This document shows positions 1 to 7,597 of a DNA stretch of 12,524 bases, piece after piece. The first letter of the stretch is position 1; the number at the start of each line of letters is the position of its first letter. The notes below the pieces were generated by a model. That model was given only the letters and a program-made list of their open reading frames with translations, made no database searches and had not been told where the DNA came from. Origin of the DNA: Eudoraea sp. (lineage in GTDB: Bacteria; Bacteroidota; Bacteroidia; Flavobacteriales; Flavobacteriaceae); the NCBI GenBank assembly GCA_013041785.1, contig JABDRK010000360.1, positions 1-12,524 of the forward strand, in the 5' to 3' direction. The translations under genes and the position numbers were made by a program.

Positions 1-2
1 AC

Positions 3-599
3 GAATCTCACATTAAATACGCACAGATCATCAGTGATACCATAACCGAATCGGCGAAAGTACGAGGTACGGGTATCGCCAGGCGTACCCCTGAATATAT
101 TGTAAAACGACTTCAGAACGGACAGGCAGTCATCGCTCTGGATGGAGATAACTTTGCAGGTTTTTGTTATATCGAAGTGTGGGGTCATAAGAAGTTTGTA
201 GCAAACAGCGGGCTGATCGTCCATCCGGATTATCGGAAACAGGGACTGGCGAAAAAGATCAAGAAAGCCATTTTTGATTTGTCCCGGAAAAAGTTCCCCC
301 ATGCCAAAATCTTTGGAATCACAACGGGACTGGCCGTAATGAAAATGAATTATGAACTGGGGTATAAACCGGTTACATTCTCTGAACTCACAGATGACCC
401 GGAATTCTGGAAAGGCTGCCAAACCTGTAAAAATTTCGATGTGCTAACCCGCACCGAATACAAAATGTGCCTCTGCACAGGGATGTTGTTTGATCCGAAC
501 GACAAGACAAAAATCAAAAAAACCAAAGGTCAGGCTAAGTCCCTGCAGTCATTGAAAAAATTAAAAGGAAACCTGTTCACTAAAAAAGAATCAAAATGA
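3..599 (+). CDS. GNAT-family acyltransferase, probable N-acylglutamate synthase (5' partial)
   Basis: The open frame runs in from the window edge. The GTG at 177 is an internal valine codon, because the frame upstream encodes a conserved GNAT N-terminus (ESAKVRGTGIARR, then FAGFCYIEVWG). In the 198 visible residues, the acyl-CoA-binding motif A is at about 73-86 (VHPDYRKQGLAKKI, with the QGLA core). A basic tail follows residue 165. An unusual cysteine cluster, CxxC then CxC, occupies residues 139-158 (bases 417-476). GNAT proteins transfer an acyl group from acyl-CoA to an amine. No ArgA or ArgJ is seen in the operon and this is its first visible gene, so it probably acylates glutamate. I recall genetic evidence from Bacteroidetes for such a family acting as N-succinylglutamate synthase. 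The family call is firm and the substrate is inferred. The stop overlaps the argG start (ATGA). Confidence 0.85.
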   Translation, partial: ESHIKYAQIISDTITESAKVRGTGIARRTPEYIVKRLQNGQAVIALDGDNFAGFCYIEVWGHKKFVANSGLIVHPDYRKQGLAKKIKKAIFDLSRKKFPHAKIFGITTGLAVMKMNYELGYKPVTFSELTDDPEFWKGCQTCKNFDVLTRTEYKMCLCTGMLFDPNDKTKIKKTKGQAKSLQSLKKLKGNLFTKKESK

Positions 600-1786
600 A
601 AAAATTAGTATTGGCCTACAGCGGTGGACTGGATACTTCATACTGCGCACGATACCTTTCAAAGGAACTGGGTTATGAGGTGCATGCGGTTACTGTAAAT
701 ACCGGGGGCTTTAGTGAAACAGAGATCTCAGAAATAAAGGAAAAAGCACTAACATTAGGAGCCAGCACCTACACAGCTATTGATGCCGTGGAAACCTTTT
801 ATGACAAGGTCGTAAAATACCTGATCTATGGAAATGTGCTGCGGAACAACACCTATCCCCTGTCAGTAAGTGCGGAGAGGATCATACAGGCCATAGAGAT
901 CGTAAACCATGCCAAGGAAATTGGAGCAGACAGTATCGCACACGGAAGCACAGGCGCAGGTAACGACCAGGTTCGCTTTGATATGATCTTTCAGATAATG
1001 GCCCCTGAGTTGGAAATCATCACACCCATACGTGATGAAAAGTTATCGCGCCAGGCCGAGATTGGCTACCTGCAGGATCAGGGCATCGACTATTCCTGGG
1101 AAAAGGCCAAATATTCTATTAATAAAGGCCTTTGGGGGACCTCAGTTGGGGGTGATGAAACCCTGACCTCTGACCTTCCCCTTCCAGATTCTGCTTTCCC
1201 GAGTCCGATGGAGGAAACAGCATCCAAAAAAATAAAACTGAGCTTTAGAAAAGGAGAGCTTGTTGCTGTTGATGATGAAAAGGGCAGCCCTGTGGGAAAC
1301 ATCATCAAATTAAACTCCCTTGCTTCCCGATTTGCCATTGGGCGGGATGTACATGTGGGCGATACCATCATAGGCATTAAAGGCAGGGTGGGATTTGAGG
1401 CTGCGGCCCCGCTCATTATTATAAAAGCACACCACCTGCTCGAAAAGCATACCCTTAGTAAGTGGCAGCAATACCAAAAGGAACAACTTGGAAATTTTTA
1501 TGGCATGCTGCTGCACGAAGGAAATTACCTGGATGAAGTAATGCGCAACATTGAAATTTTTCTGCAAGACACTCAAAAACACGTGTCCGGGGAGGTCTTT
1601 ATAAGTCTGCACCCCTATCGTTTTGTGCTGGAGGGAATTATATCTGAACACGACCTCATGAACGCTTCTTTCGGTAGTTACGGGGAATGGAATGAAGGCT
1701 GGACAGCAGCTGATGCAAAAGGCTTTATTAAGATACTGTCCAATGCTGGTAAAATTGCTAACCATGTAAATCAAAATCATGATTAA
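596..1786 (+). CDS. argG: argininosuccinate synthase
   Basis: Joins citrulline and aspartate using ATP to give argininosuccinate, the penultimate step of arginine synthesis, in the cytosol. The 396-residue protein is of normal family length. It has the N-type ATP pyrophosphatase loop SGGLDTS at 9-15, the substrate-binding stretch GSTGAGNDQVRFD at 117-129, and YSINKGLWGTSVGG at 173-186. These correspond to GxTGKGNDQVRFE and YSIDxNLWGRSxEG of better-known ArgG proteins, with some divergence. The start is set by the ATGA overlap with the acyltransferase stop and by the P-loop lying at the usual distance from the N-terminus. There is no Shine-Dalgarno motif; the upstream bases are A-rich, as in Bacteroidetes. 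The end overlaps argC by 8 bases, which suggests coupled translation. Confidence 0.97.
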   Translation: MKKLVLAYSGGLDTSYCARYLSKELGYEVHAVTVNTGGFSETEISEIKEKALTLGASTYTAIDAVETFYDKVVKYLIYGNVLRNNTYPLSVSAERIIQAIEIVNHAKEIGADSIAHGSTGAGNDQVRFDMIFQIMAPELEIITPIRDEKLSRQAEIGYLQDQGIDYSWEKAKYSINKGLWGTSVGGDETLTSDLPLPDSAFPSPMEETASKKIKLSFRKGELVAVDDEKGSPVGNIIKLNSLASRFAIGRDVHVGDTIIGIKGRVGFEAAAPLIIIKAHHLLEKHTLSKWQQYQKEQLGNFYGMLLHEGNYLDEVMRNIEIFLQDTQKHVSGEVFISLHPYRFVLEGIISEHDLMNASFGSYGEWNEGWTAADAKGFIKILSNAGKIANHVNQNHD

Positions 1787-2753
1787 GGTTGGAATTGTAG
1801 GGGGTTCTGGTTATACCGGAGGGGAGCTAATCAGGTTGCTCGTCCACCACAAGGAGGTGGAAATCAACTTTATTTTTAGCAGAACCCGGGCAGGTAAACC
1901 GGTCACTACTGCACATCCGGACCTCGAGGGTCTAACCGACCTCTCCTTTGGCAACAAGGTAAATACTGATGTTGACCTGGTCTTCCTGTGTCTGGGACAT
2001 GGCTACAGCAGGAAATTCCTTTCCGAGCATACATTTGGAGGAATGACAAAAATAATTGACCTGAGCCAGGATTTTAGGTTACAGGAGAACAATACGCTGA
2101 ATGGAAAACAGTTTGTCTACGGACTGCCTGAACTGAACAAAAAGGAGATCAAAGAGGCAGACTATATCGCCAATCCGGGATGTTTTGCCACAGCTATACA
2201 ACTGGCCCTTTTACCCCTCGCATTTTCTGGTCATTTGGGTGATGATATCCACGTAAATGCCACTACAGGGAGCACAGGAGCAGGTGTGAGTCCGTCTGCA
2301 ACCACGCATTTTAGCTGGAGAAACAATAACCAGTCCTGGTACAAACCCTTTACCCATCAGCATCTGTCAGAGATCGAACAGAGCCTGGAACGCGGACAAA
2401 AGGAACCTGGAAAACTGCTTTTCCTGCCTGTTCGGGGAAATTATACACGAGGTATTTTCGCAACAGCATACACCCGGTTTACAGGCCAAAAAACAACGAT
2501 ACATGATCTTTTCAAAGCGTTCTATAAAGAAGCACCGTTTACCCAGGTTTGCCGGGAGCCTTTACAATTGAAACAGGTGGTTAACACCAATCAGTGCCAC
2601 CTTCATATACACCATCATGATGATATATTGCTGGTAACTTCGGCCATAGATAACCTGCTGAAAGGAGCCTCCGGGCAGGCCGTTCAAAATATGAACCTAA
2701 TGTTTGGTTTTCCTGAAAATGAAGGACTTCAACTTAAGGCAAGTATCTTCTAA
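1779..2753 (+). CDS. argC: N-acyl-gamma-glutamyl-phosphate reductase
   Basis: Reduces N-acyl-glutamyl-5-phosphate to the semialdehyde with NADPH, the third step of arginine synthesis. The 324-residue protein opens with a Rossmann dinucleotide-binding motif, GIVGGSGYTGGELIRLL, at 5-21. The catalytic cysteine is Cys135 in NPGCFATA. STGAGVSPSATTHF lies at about 165-178, and the HQH at 193-195 should contain the active-site histidine. This is the shorter, standalone ArgC type, not an ArgB-ArgC fusion. The ATG lies 8 bases inside argG and gives a perfect Rossmann N-terminus, so this start is well supported. If the operon runs on succinylated intermediates, the substrate would be N-succinyl-glutamyl phosphate; the sequence of ArgC alone does not settle that. 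Confidence 0.96.
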   Translation: MIKVGIVGGSGYTGGELIRLLVHHKEVEINFIFSRTRAGKPVTTAHPDLEGLTDLSFGNKVNTDVDLVFLCLGHGYSRKFLSEHTFGGMTKIIDLSQDFRLQENNTLNGKQFVYGLPELNKKEIKEADYIANPGCFATAIQLALLPLAFSGHLGDDIHVNATTGSTGAGVSPSATTHFSWRNNNQSWYKPFTHQHLSEIEQSLERGQKEPGKLLFLPVRGNYTRGIFATAYTRFTGQKTTIHDLFKAFYKEAPFTQVCREPLQLKQVVNTNQCHLHIHHHDDILLVTSAIDNLLKGASGQAVQNMNLMFGFPENEGLQLKASIF

Positions 2754-2790
2754 TACTTAAACAATCACAGCATCAGATAAAAAAACAACC

Positions 2791-3588
2791 ATGAAAATAG
2801 CCATAATCGGAACTGGAAATTTGGGAAAGTCCATTGCCAAGGGCATCCTGCATAGTAATGGCGCAACTTCGATGTACCTGACTAAAAAAAGTCCGGAGAG
2901 TATCCGCGATTTTGAAAAATACGGCAACGTCCAGGTTTCGTCAGATAACAAGGAAGCCGTGAGACAGTCAGACATCCTGATTTTTGCCGTACAGCCTGGC
3001 CATTTCGCCGGGATCCTTGAAGAAGTAAAAGACCTGCTCACTGATAAACATGTGATAATTTCCACGATTACCGGGTTCAGCATAAAGAGAATGGAAGATT
3101 TAATCGGTAAAGCCCATTATATCATCAGGAGTATGCCTAATACGGCTATCTCTGTAGGTAAATCCATGACCTGCCTTTGCAGCAATGAAGCCGGAAAAAA
3201 ACGAATTGAATTGGCAAAAGCCATTTTTAACCGGATGGGACATTCCCTTGAAATACCGGAAGAACAAATGCAGGCAGCTACGGTAATTTGCGCCAGCGGA
3301 ATAGCCTTTTGGATGCGACTGATCCGGGCTACCACCCAGGGCGCAATACAGCTGGGATTCGATGCCAAAGAAGCGCAGTCACTTGCCATGCATACCTGTG
3401 ACGGGGCCGCCGGTCTCCTTATCGCTTCCGGACACCATCCCGAACAAGAGATTGATAAGGTAACCACGCCTATGGGATGCACTATAGAGGGATTGAACGA
3501 GATGGAACACCAGGGCCTGTCTTCTTCCCTGATCCGTGGAATCGTTGCCTCATTTAAAAAGATCAACGAATTCAAGATGAATTCATAA
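2791..3588 (+). CDS. proC: pyrroline-5-carboxylate reductase
   Basis: Reduces 1-pyrroline-5-carboxylate to proline with NAD(P)H. The 265-residue length matches the family. The Rossmann motif IAIIGTGNLGKSIAKGI is at 3-19, AVQPG at 66-70 and RSMPNTA at 113-119. The family signature region is VTTPMGCTIEGLNEME at about 224-239. Two signature stretches differ from the textbook enzyme: VTSPGGTT is VTTPMGCT here, and SGPAY is SGIAF (169-173). From memory, comparable forms occur in Bacteroidetes ProC. The gene sits between argC and argD, 37 bases after argC and 24 before argD. It is a proline gene inside an arginine operon, so it is probably co-expressed with it. The ATG is preceded by an A-rich tract rather than a Shine-Dalgarno motif. 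Confidence 0.93.
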   Translation: MKIAIIGTGNLGKSIAKGILHSNGATSMYLTKKSPESIRDFEKYGNVQVSSDNKEAVRQSDILIFAVQPGHFAGILEEVKDLLTDKHVIISTITGFSIKRMEDLIGKAHYIIRSMPNTAISVGKSMTCLCSNEAGKKRIELAKAIFNRMGHSLEIPEEQMQAATVICASGIAFWMRLIRATTQGAIQLGFDAKEAQSLAMHTCDGAAGLLIASGHHPEQEIDKVTTPMGCTIEGLNEMEHQGLSSSLIRGIVASFKKINEFKMNS

Positions 3589-3612
3589 TCGGAACAAACA
3601 GCGGCTGGGAAT

Positions 3613-4740
3613 ATGAAAATTTTCGATGTTTACCCCTTATATAAAGTCACACCGGTTTCGGCGCGGGGAATTACCATTACCGATGAGCAGGGGCAGGAAT
3701 ATCTTGATTTTTACGGCGGCCATGCCGTAATTTCCATCGGCCATTCTCATCCTACCTATGTGGCCCGCCTAAAGGCACAACTGGACAAAATGGGTTTTTA
3801 CAGCAATTCCGTTGTGAATCCCCTGCAATCCGAATTGGCTACAAAGCTTGCCCGCCTCTCTGAGTGCCCGCAATACCAGTTGTTTTTGTGCAATTCCGGT
3901 GCTGAAGCGAATGAGAACGCGCTAAAACTGGCCTCATTCCATACCGGAAAATCCCGTGTCATTGCATTTAAGAACAGCTTTCACGGTCGAACATCTGCTG
4001 CAGTGGCTGCAACCGATAATCCAAAAATAAACGCCCCGATTAACCAACAGCACCAGGTGACTTTTCTGGATTTTGAAGACCGGCTTTCCCTGAAATCTGA
4101 ACTGGACAAAGGGGATGTCTGCGCCGTAATTCTCGAAGCCATACAAGGTGTGGGGGGACTGGATCAGCCGTCACAAGAATTTTACCGATTCCTTGCAGAT
4201 TGCTGTAAAAGCCATGGGGTAATCCTGATAGCAGACGAGGTGCAATCGGGTTTTGGACGCAGCGGCAGGTTCTTTGCATTTCAGCACTACGGAATAGAAC
4301 CCGATATCATCAGCATGGCCAAGGGAATGGGAAATGGTTTTCCTGTTGGAGGTATCCTGATCCATGAAAAAATAAAGGCCTCCTTTGGAATTTTGGGTAC
4401 CACTTTTGGCGGAAATCACCTGGCCTGTAGCGCAACTCTTGCTGTATTGGAAGTGCTTGAAGCGGAAGAACTCCTTAATAATGCCGCAGCGCTTGAATCC
4501 TATTTCAGGGAAAAGGCAGCAGAAATTCCGGAAGTAAAACGGGTTAAAGGAAAGGGACTCATGCTGGGGATGGAGTTCGATTTTGAAGTAGCTCCCCTCC
4601 GTGAAAAACTCATTTATGAATACCGGATGTTTACCGGAGGAGCCAAAAACAAAAAGGTTTTGCGCATTCTACCCTCCTTAGGGGTAAGCCGGGAAGAACT
4701 CGGCCTCTTTTTTGAAGCACTTAAAGCTGCGCTGTCATGA
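3613..4740 (+). CDS. argD: N-acylornithine aminotransferase (class III, PLP-dependent)
   Basis: Transfers an amino group from glutamate to N-acyl-glutamate semialdehyde, giving N-acylornithine. The fold type I, class III signature is complete over 375 residues. NSGAEAN at 94-100 holds the PLP phosphate, FHGRT is at 123-127, the PLP-nitrogen aspartate is Asp208 in ADEVQSGFGR, and the Schiff-base lysine is Lys237 in MAKGMGNGFPVGG. TTFGGNHLAC at about 263-272 supplies the second phosphate contact. The C-terminus LRILPSLGVS is typical. Class III enzymes include ornithine, acetylornithine and succinylornithine aminotransferases. Context favours the acylornithine role, since free ornithine is not expected on this route. 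The stop overlaps the argF' start as ATGA. Confidence 0.93.
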   Translation: MKIFDVYPLYKVTPVSARGITITDEQGQEYLDFYGGHAVISIGHSHPTYVARLKAQLDKMGFYSNSVVNPLQSELATKLARLSECPQYQLFLCNSGAEANENALKLASFHTGKSRVIAFKNSFHGRTSAAVAATDNPKINAPINQQHQVTFLDFEDRLSLKSELDKGDVCAVILEAIQGVGGLDQPSQEFYRFLADCCKSHGVILIADEVQSGFGRSGRFFAFQHYGIEPDIISMAKGMGNGFPVGGILIHEKIKASFGILGTTFGGNHLACSATLAVLEVLEAEELLNNAAALESYFREKAAEIPEVKRVKGKGLMLGMEFDFEVAPLREKLIYEYRMFTGGAKNKKVLRILPSLGVSREELGLFFEALKAALS

Positions 4741-5675
4741 AAAACTATACTTCTGTATATGATATACCCGATTTAACCCAATGGCTGAATGAGGCCCGGG
4801 AGTTGAAAAGCAACCCCCGACAGCACAAGCAATTAGGTAGTGGTAAAACCCTGGGATTACTGTTCTTTAATAACAGCCTGAGAACACGTCTGAGTACCCA
4901 GAAGGCTGCCTTGAATCTGGGGATGGAGGTAATGGTTATGAATTTTGGAAAGGAGGGCTGGGCACTTGAATTTGCCGACGGGACTATTATGGACGGGGAC
5001 CGGGCCGAACACGTTCGGGAAGCAGCAAGGGTAGTATCCCAGTATTGTGACATTCTGGGAATACGTGCCTTTGCCGGACTAAAAGACAAATCTGAGGATG
5101 AATCCGAGCAAGTCCTTAACGGCTTCATAGATCACTGCACAATACCCGTGATCAATTTGGAAAGTGCTTTGGGGCATCCCCTGCAGGCACTGGCTGATGC
5201 CATCACTATAGCAGAACATAAAACCAGTAAGCGACCCAAGGTAGTACTGACCTGGGCACCCCATCCCAGACCTTTACCCCATGCGGTTGCCAATTCCTTT
5301 ATCAGAATGATGCAGCAAATGCCTGTTGACTTCTGTATCACCCATCCCGAGGGATATGAACTAAATGACAAAATAGTAGGCAATACCCCTGTTTTTCACG
5401 ACCAAAAACAGGCCCTGGAAGGAGCTGATTTTATATATGCAAAAAACTGGAGTAGTTACCTGGACTACGGTAAGGTGCTGAACAGGGATAATTCCTGGAT
5501 GATAACCCAGGATGTATTGGGAAAGGCCAGGTTTATGCATTGCCTGCCTGCCCGACGTAATGTTGTTGTGGAGGGCGCTGTGCTGGATAGTGGGCAGTCT
5601 TTGGTTATCGAACAGGCCAATAACCGAACCTATGCTGCCCAATTAGTTTTAAAGAAACTTTTGGAAACCTTATAA
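4737..5675 (+). CDS. argF': N-succinylornithine (or N-acetylornithine) carbamoyltransferase
   Basis: Carbamoylates an N-acylated ornithine with carbamoyl phosphate to give N-acylcitrulline. The 312 residues carry the carbamoyl-phosphate motif SLRTR at 47-51 (STRTR in ordinary OTC), MDGDRAEH at 85-92, the proline-rich loop WAPHPRPLPHAV at 173-184, AKNW with Lys236, and HCLPARRN at 268-275. These place it in the acylornithine branch first solved from Xanthomonas and Bacteroides fragilis, not with true ornithine transcarbamylases. The numbering matches the B. fragilis enzyme, whose Pro90 sets succinyl specificity; Xanthomonas has Glu92 for acetyl. Here residue 90 is Ala. As I recall the published mutants, changing Glu92 to Ala, Ser, Val or Pro converts the acetyl enzyme to succinyl use. 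I therefore favour succinylornithine. Confidence 0.93.
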   Translation: MKNYTSVYDIPDLTQWLNEARELKSNPRQHKQLGSGKTLGLLFFNNSLRTRLSTQKAALNLGMEVMVMNFGKEGWALEFADGTIMDGDRAEHVREAARVVSQYCDILGIRAFAGLKDKSEDESEQVLNGFIDHCTIPVINLESALGHPLQALADAITIAEHKTSKRPKVVLTWAPHPRPLPHAVANSFIRMMQQMPVDFCITHPEGYELNDKIVGNTPVFHDQKQALEGADFIYAKNWSSYLDYGKVLNRDNSWMITQDVLGKARFMHCLPARRNVVVEGAVLDSGQSLVIEQANNRTYAAQLVLKKLLETL

Positions 5676-5692
5676 GCTGTAACCAATCGAAA

Positions 5693-6472
5693 ATGAAACC
5701 TGAACTTGCGATAGTAAAAATAGGCGGAAATGTGATAGAAGATCCTGCAGAACTCCAACGGTTTCTCAGGCATTTTTCGGGTATTCAACATCCAAAAATC
5801 CTGGTTCACGGTGGGGGCAAGCGCGCAACAGAAGTGGGAAAAAAATTAGGGGTTGAGGCCCGAATGGTTGCAGGCAGAAGAATAACGGATACCGCTAGCC
5901 TGGATGTAGCCCTAATGGTCTATGCAGGTTTGGTGAATAAAAAAATCGTGGGGCAGTTGCAAGGCCTGGGTTGTAACGCAATCGGGTTAAGCGGAGCTGA
6001 TGCCAACATAATACAGGCCTGTAAAAGACCGGTTAGCGATATTGATTACGGCTGGGTAGGCGATATTGAAGGAATAAATTCCAAAGCCCTGATGAGCCTG
6101 ATATCCGCTGAGCTGGTGCCAGCATTTTGTGCAATAACCCATGATCAGAAAGGCCAAATGCTGAATACAAACGCTGATACCATTGCATCGGAACTGGCCA
6201 TTGGACTGGGCGAGCAATTTAAGGTTACCCTGTACTATTGTTTTGAAAAGCAAGGGGTCTTGCGGGACAAGGACGATGATCATTCCATAATCCCAAATAT
6301 CAATCTTGAGGGCTATCAGCAATTACTCGCGGATCAAATAATATCCGATGGGATGCTGCCGAAACTGGCCAATAGTTTCAGGGCATTGCAGGCCGGCGTA
6401 AGCCGGGTGTGTATTGGCAGTACAGACATGATTGCATCAAATCCGGGCAGGTATACAATACTTTCTCTATGA
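5693..6472 (+). CDS. argB: N-acylglutamate kinase
   Basis: Phosphorylates the gamma-carboxylate of N-acylglutamate with ATP, the second step of arginine synthesis. This is an amino acid kinase fold of 259 residues. VKIGGN with Lys9 and HGGGK at 39-43 bind phosphate, GRRITD at 61-66 includes an arginine expected to contact the substrate, LNTNADTIA at 157-165 carries the conserved Asn and Asp, and MLPKL with Lys224 closes the active site. The length equals that of the E. coli enzyme. The N-terminal helix found in arginine-inhibited kinases is absent, so feedback inhibition at this step is not expected. The gene starts 17 bases after argF'. Its stop overlaps argE as ATGA. In a succinyl pathway it would act on N-succinylglutamate. 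Confidence 0.94.
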   Translation: MKPELAIVKIGGNVIEDPAELQRFLRHFSGIQHPKILVHGGGKRATEVGKKLGVEARMVAGRRITDTASLDVALMVYAGLVNKKIVGQLQGLGCNAIGLSGADANIIQACKRPVSDIDYGWVGDIEGINSKALMSLISAELVPAFCAITHDQKGQMLNTNADTIASELAIGLGEQFKVTLYYCFEKQGVLRDKDDDHSIIPNINLEGYQQLLADQIISDGMLPKLANSFRALQAGVSRVCIGSTDMIASNPGRYTILSL

Positions 6473-7545
6473 AAACCGAATTGCAAATATTAACCGATAA
6501 AGCCCTGAGCCTGCTCATGGAGTTGATCGCCATCCCGTCTTTTTCTTCAGAAGAGGATAAAACGGCCGAGGCCATTGAAATATGGCTCCATTCGTTTGGG
6601 ATTTCAGTGAAAAAATGGGGGAATAACGTATATGCCTTCAACCGTTATTTTGATTCGGAAAAACCAACGTTGTTACTCAACTCCCATCACGATACGGTTA
6701 AGCCCAACAGCGCCTATACACGGGATCCCTTTCGCCCCCATATTGAGGATGGAAAACTCTTTGGACTGGGCAGTAACGACGCCGGCGGATGCCTGGTTTC
6801 CCTTATGGCAGCTTTTACGCATTTCTATAATTGGGAAAATCTGAGTCACAACCTCATCCTGGCAGCTACTGCAGAAGAGGAAATTGCCGGACCCAAAAGT
6901 CTGAGAGGATTACTGCCGCATTTGCCCGAAATAGATGTGGCCATTGTGGGTGAACCTACGCTCATGAACCTTGCTATTGCTGAGAAAGGCCTTATCGTTT
7001 TTGATGCCGAAGTAAAAGGTACACCTTCCCATGCTGCACATCCCAATGAGAATAATGCGGTGTACAACAGCATTGCCGTTCTGGAGTGGTTCCAAAACTA
7101 TCAGTTTGAAAAGGTGTCCGACGTATTGGGCGAGGTTAAACTTACCGTAACACAAATAAACGGAGGAAAACAGCACAATGTGGTGCCTGCCAAAATAGAC
7201 CTGGTGATTGATACCCGGGTCAACGACTGCTATACCAATGAGGAAATCGCTGAAATTCTCATGCGGGAAGCCCCCTGTGAACTCAAACCGCGTTCGCTTC
7301 GACTGAATTCATCTTCAATTGACCGCAACCACCTACTGGTACAATCGGGATTAGCACTCGGAAGAGAAGCTTATGGGTCTCCTACTTTGTCTGATCAGGC
7401 AGCCTTGAATTGTCAGTCTCTTAAGATGGGCCCTGGAGACAGCACCCGTTCCCATTCTGCAGATGAATACATACATGTCAGGGAAATAGAGGAAGGCGTT
7501 CAGCTTTATATACAGCTGCTGAAATCTTTTCTAAGTAACCCTTAG
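6469..7545 (+). CDS. argE: M20-family deacylase, probable N-acylcitrulline deacylase
   Basis: Hydrolyses the acyl group from the carbamoylated intermediate and releases citrulline. The best start is the ATG at 6469, which overlaps the argB stop as ATGA and gives 358 residues. An ATG at 6409 in the same frame would add 20 residues inside argB with no family similarity. Dinuclear zinc peptidase M20 motifs are intact: His73 and Asp75 in SHHDTV, bridging Asp104 in GSNDAGG, the Glu136-138 run in ATAEEEIAG (general base and ligand), Glu162 in GEPT, and His329 in TRSHSADEY. The dimerisation domain falls at about 170-280. The family also contains ArgE, DapE and aminoacylases. Because the operon carbamoylates acylornithine, the substrate should be acylcitrulline (succinyl by the ArgF' residue), not acylornithine. 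Confidence 0.92.
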   Translation: MKTELQILTDKALSLLMELIAIPSFSSEEDKTAEAIEIWLHSFGISVKKWGNNVYAFNRYFDSEKPTLLLNSHHDTVKPNSAYTRDPFRPHIEDGKLFGLGSNDAGGCLVSLMAAFTHFYNWENLSHNLILAATAEEEIAGPKSLRGLLPHLPEIDVAIVGEPTLMNLAIAEKGLIVFDAEVKGTPSHAAHPNENNAVYNSIAVLEWFQNYQFEKVSDVLGEVKLTVTQINGGKQHNVVPAKIDLVIDTRVNDCYTNEEIAEILMREAPCELKPRSLRLNSSSIDRNHLLVQSGLALGREAYGSPTLSDQAALNCQSLKMGPGDSTRSHSADEYIHVREIEEGVQLYIQLLKSFLSNP

Positions 7546-7597
7546 AACAATGAAATAATGACTATAGAAAAAAGGATCAAACCAAATACAGAAGACT
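7546..7597 (+). other. argE-argH gap with a short overlapping reading frame
   Basis: This is the longest gap in the operon (52 bases). It is A-rich and contains no TAnnTTTG promoter element or hairpin that I can see. An ATG at 7558 opens an 18-codon frame that ends with TAA at 7612-7614, so it overlaps the argH start at 7598 by 17 bases in another frame. It could allow translating ribosomes to reach the argH start. It is short enough to be chance. Confidence 0.3.

Noticed and set aside
177..179. GTG at 177 as the start of the acyltransferase
   Set aside because: The same frame is open to the window edge and encodes conserved GNAT sequence upstream, so this is an internal valine codon and the gene is partial.
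1310..1780. 156-codon minus-strand frame opposite argG
   Set aside because: It lies wholly within argG, shows no family motif and has a composition expected of an antisense shadow.
3117..3575. 152-codon minus-strand frame opposite proC
   Set aside because: Antisense shadow of a well-supported gene; no recognisable domain.
6409..6471. ATG at 6409 as the argE start
   Set aside because: The extra 20 residues lie inside argB and look like out-of-frame argB coding sequence; the ATGA junction at 6469 fits the operon pattern and the family N-terminus.
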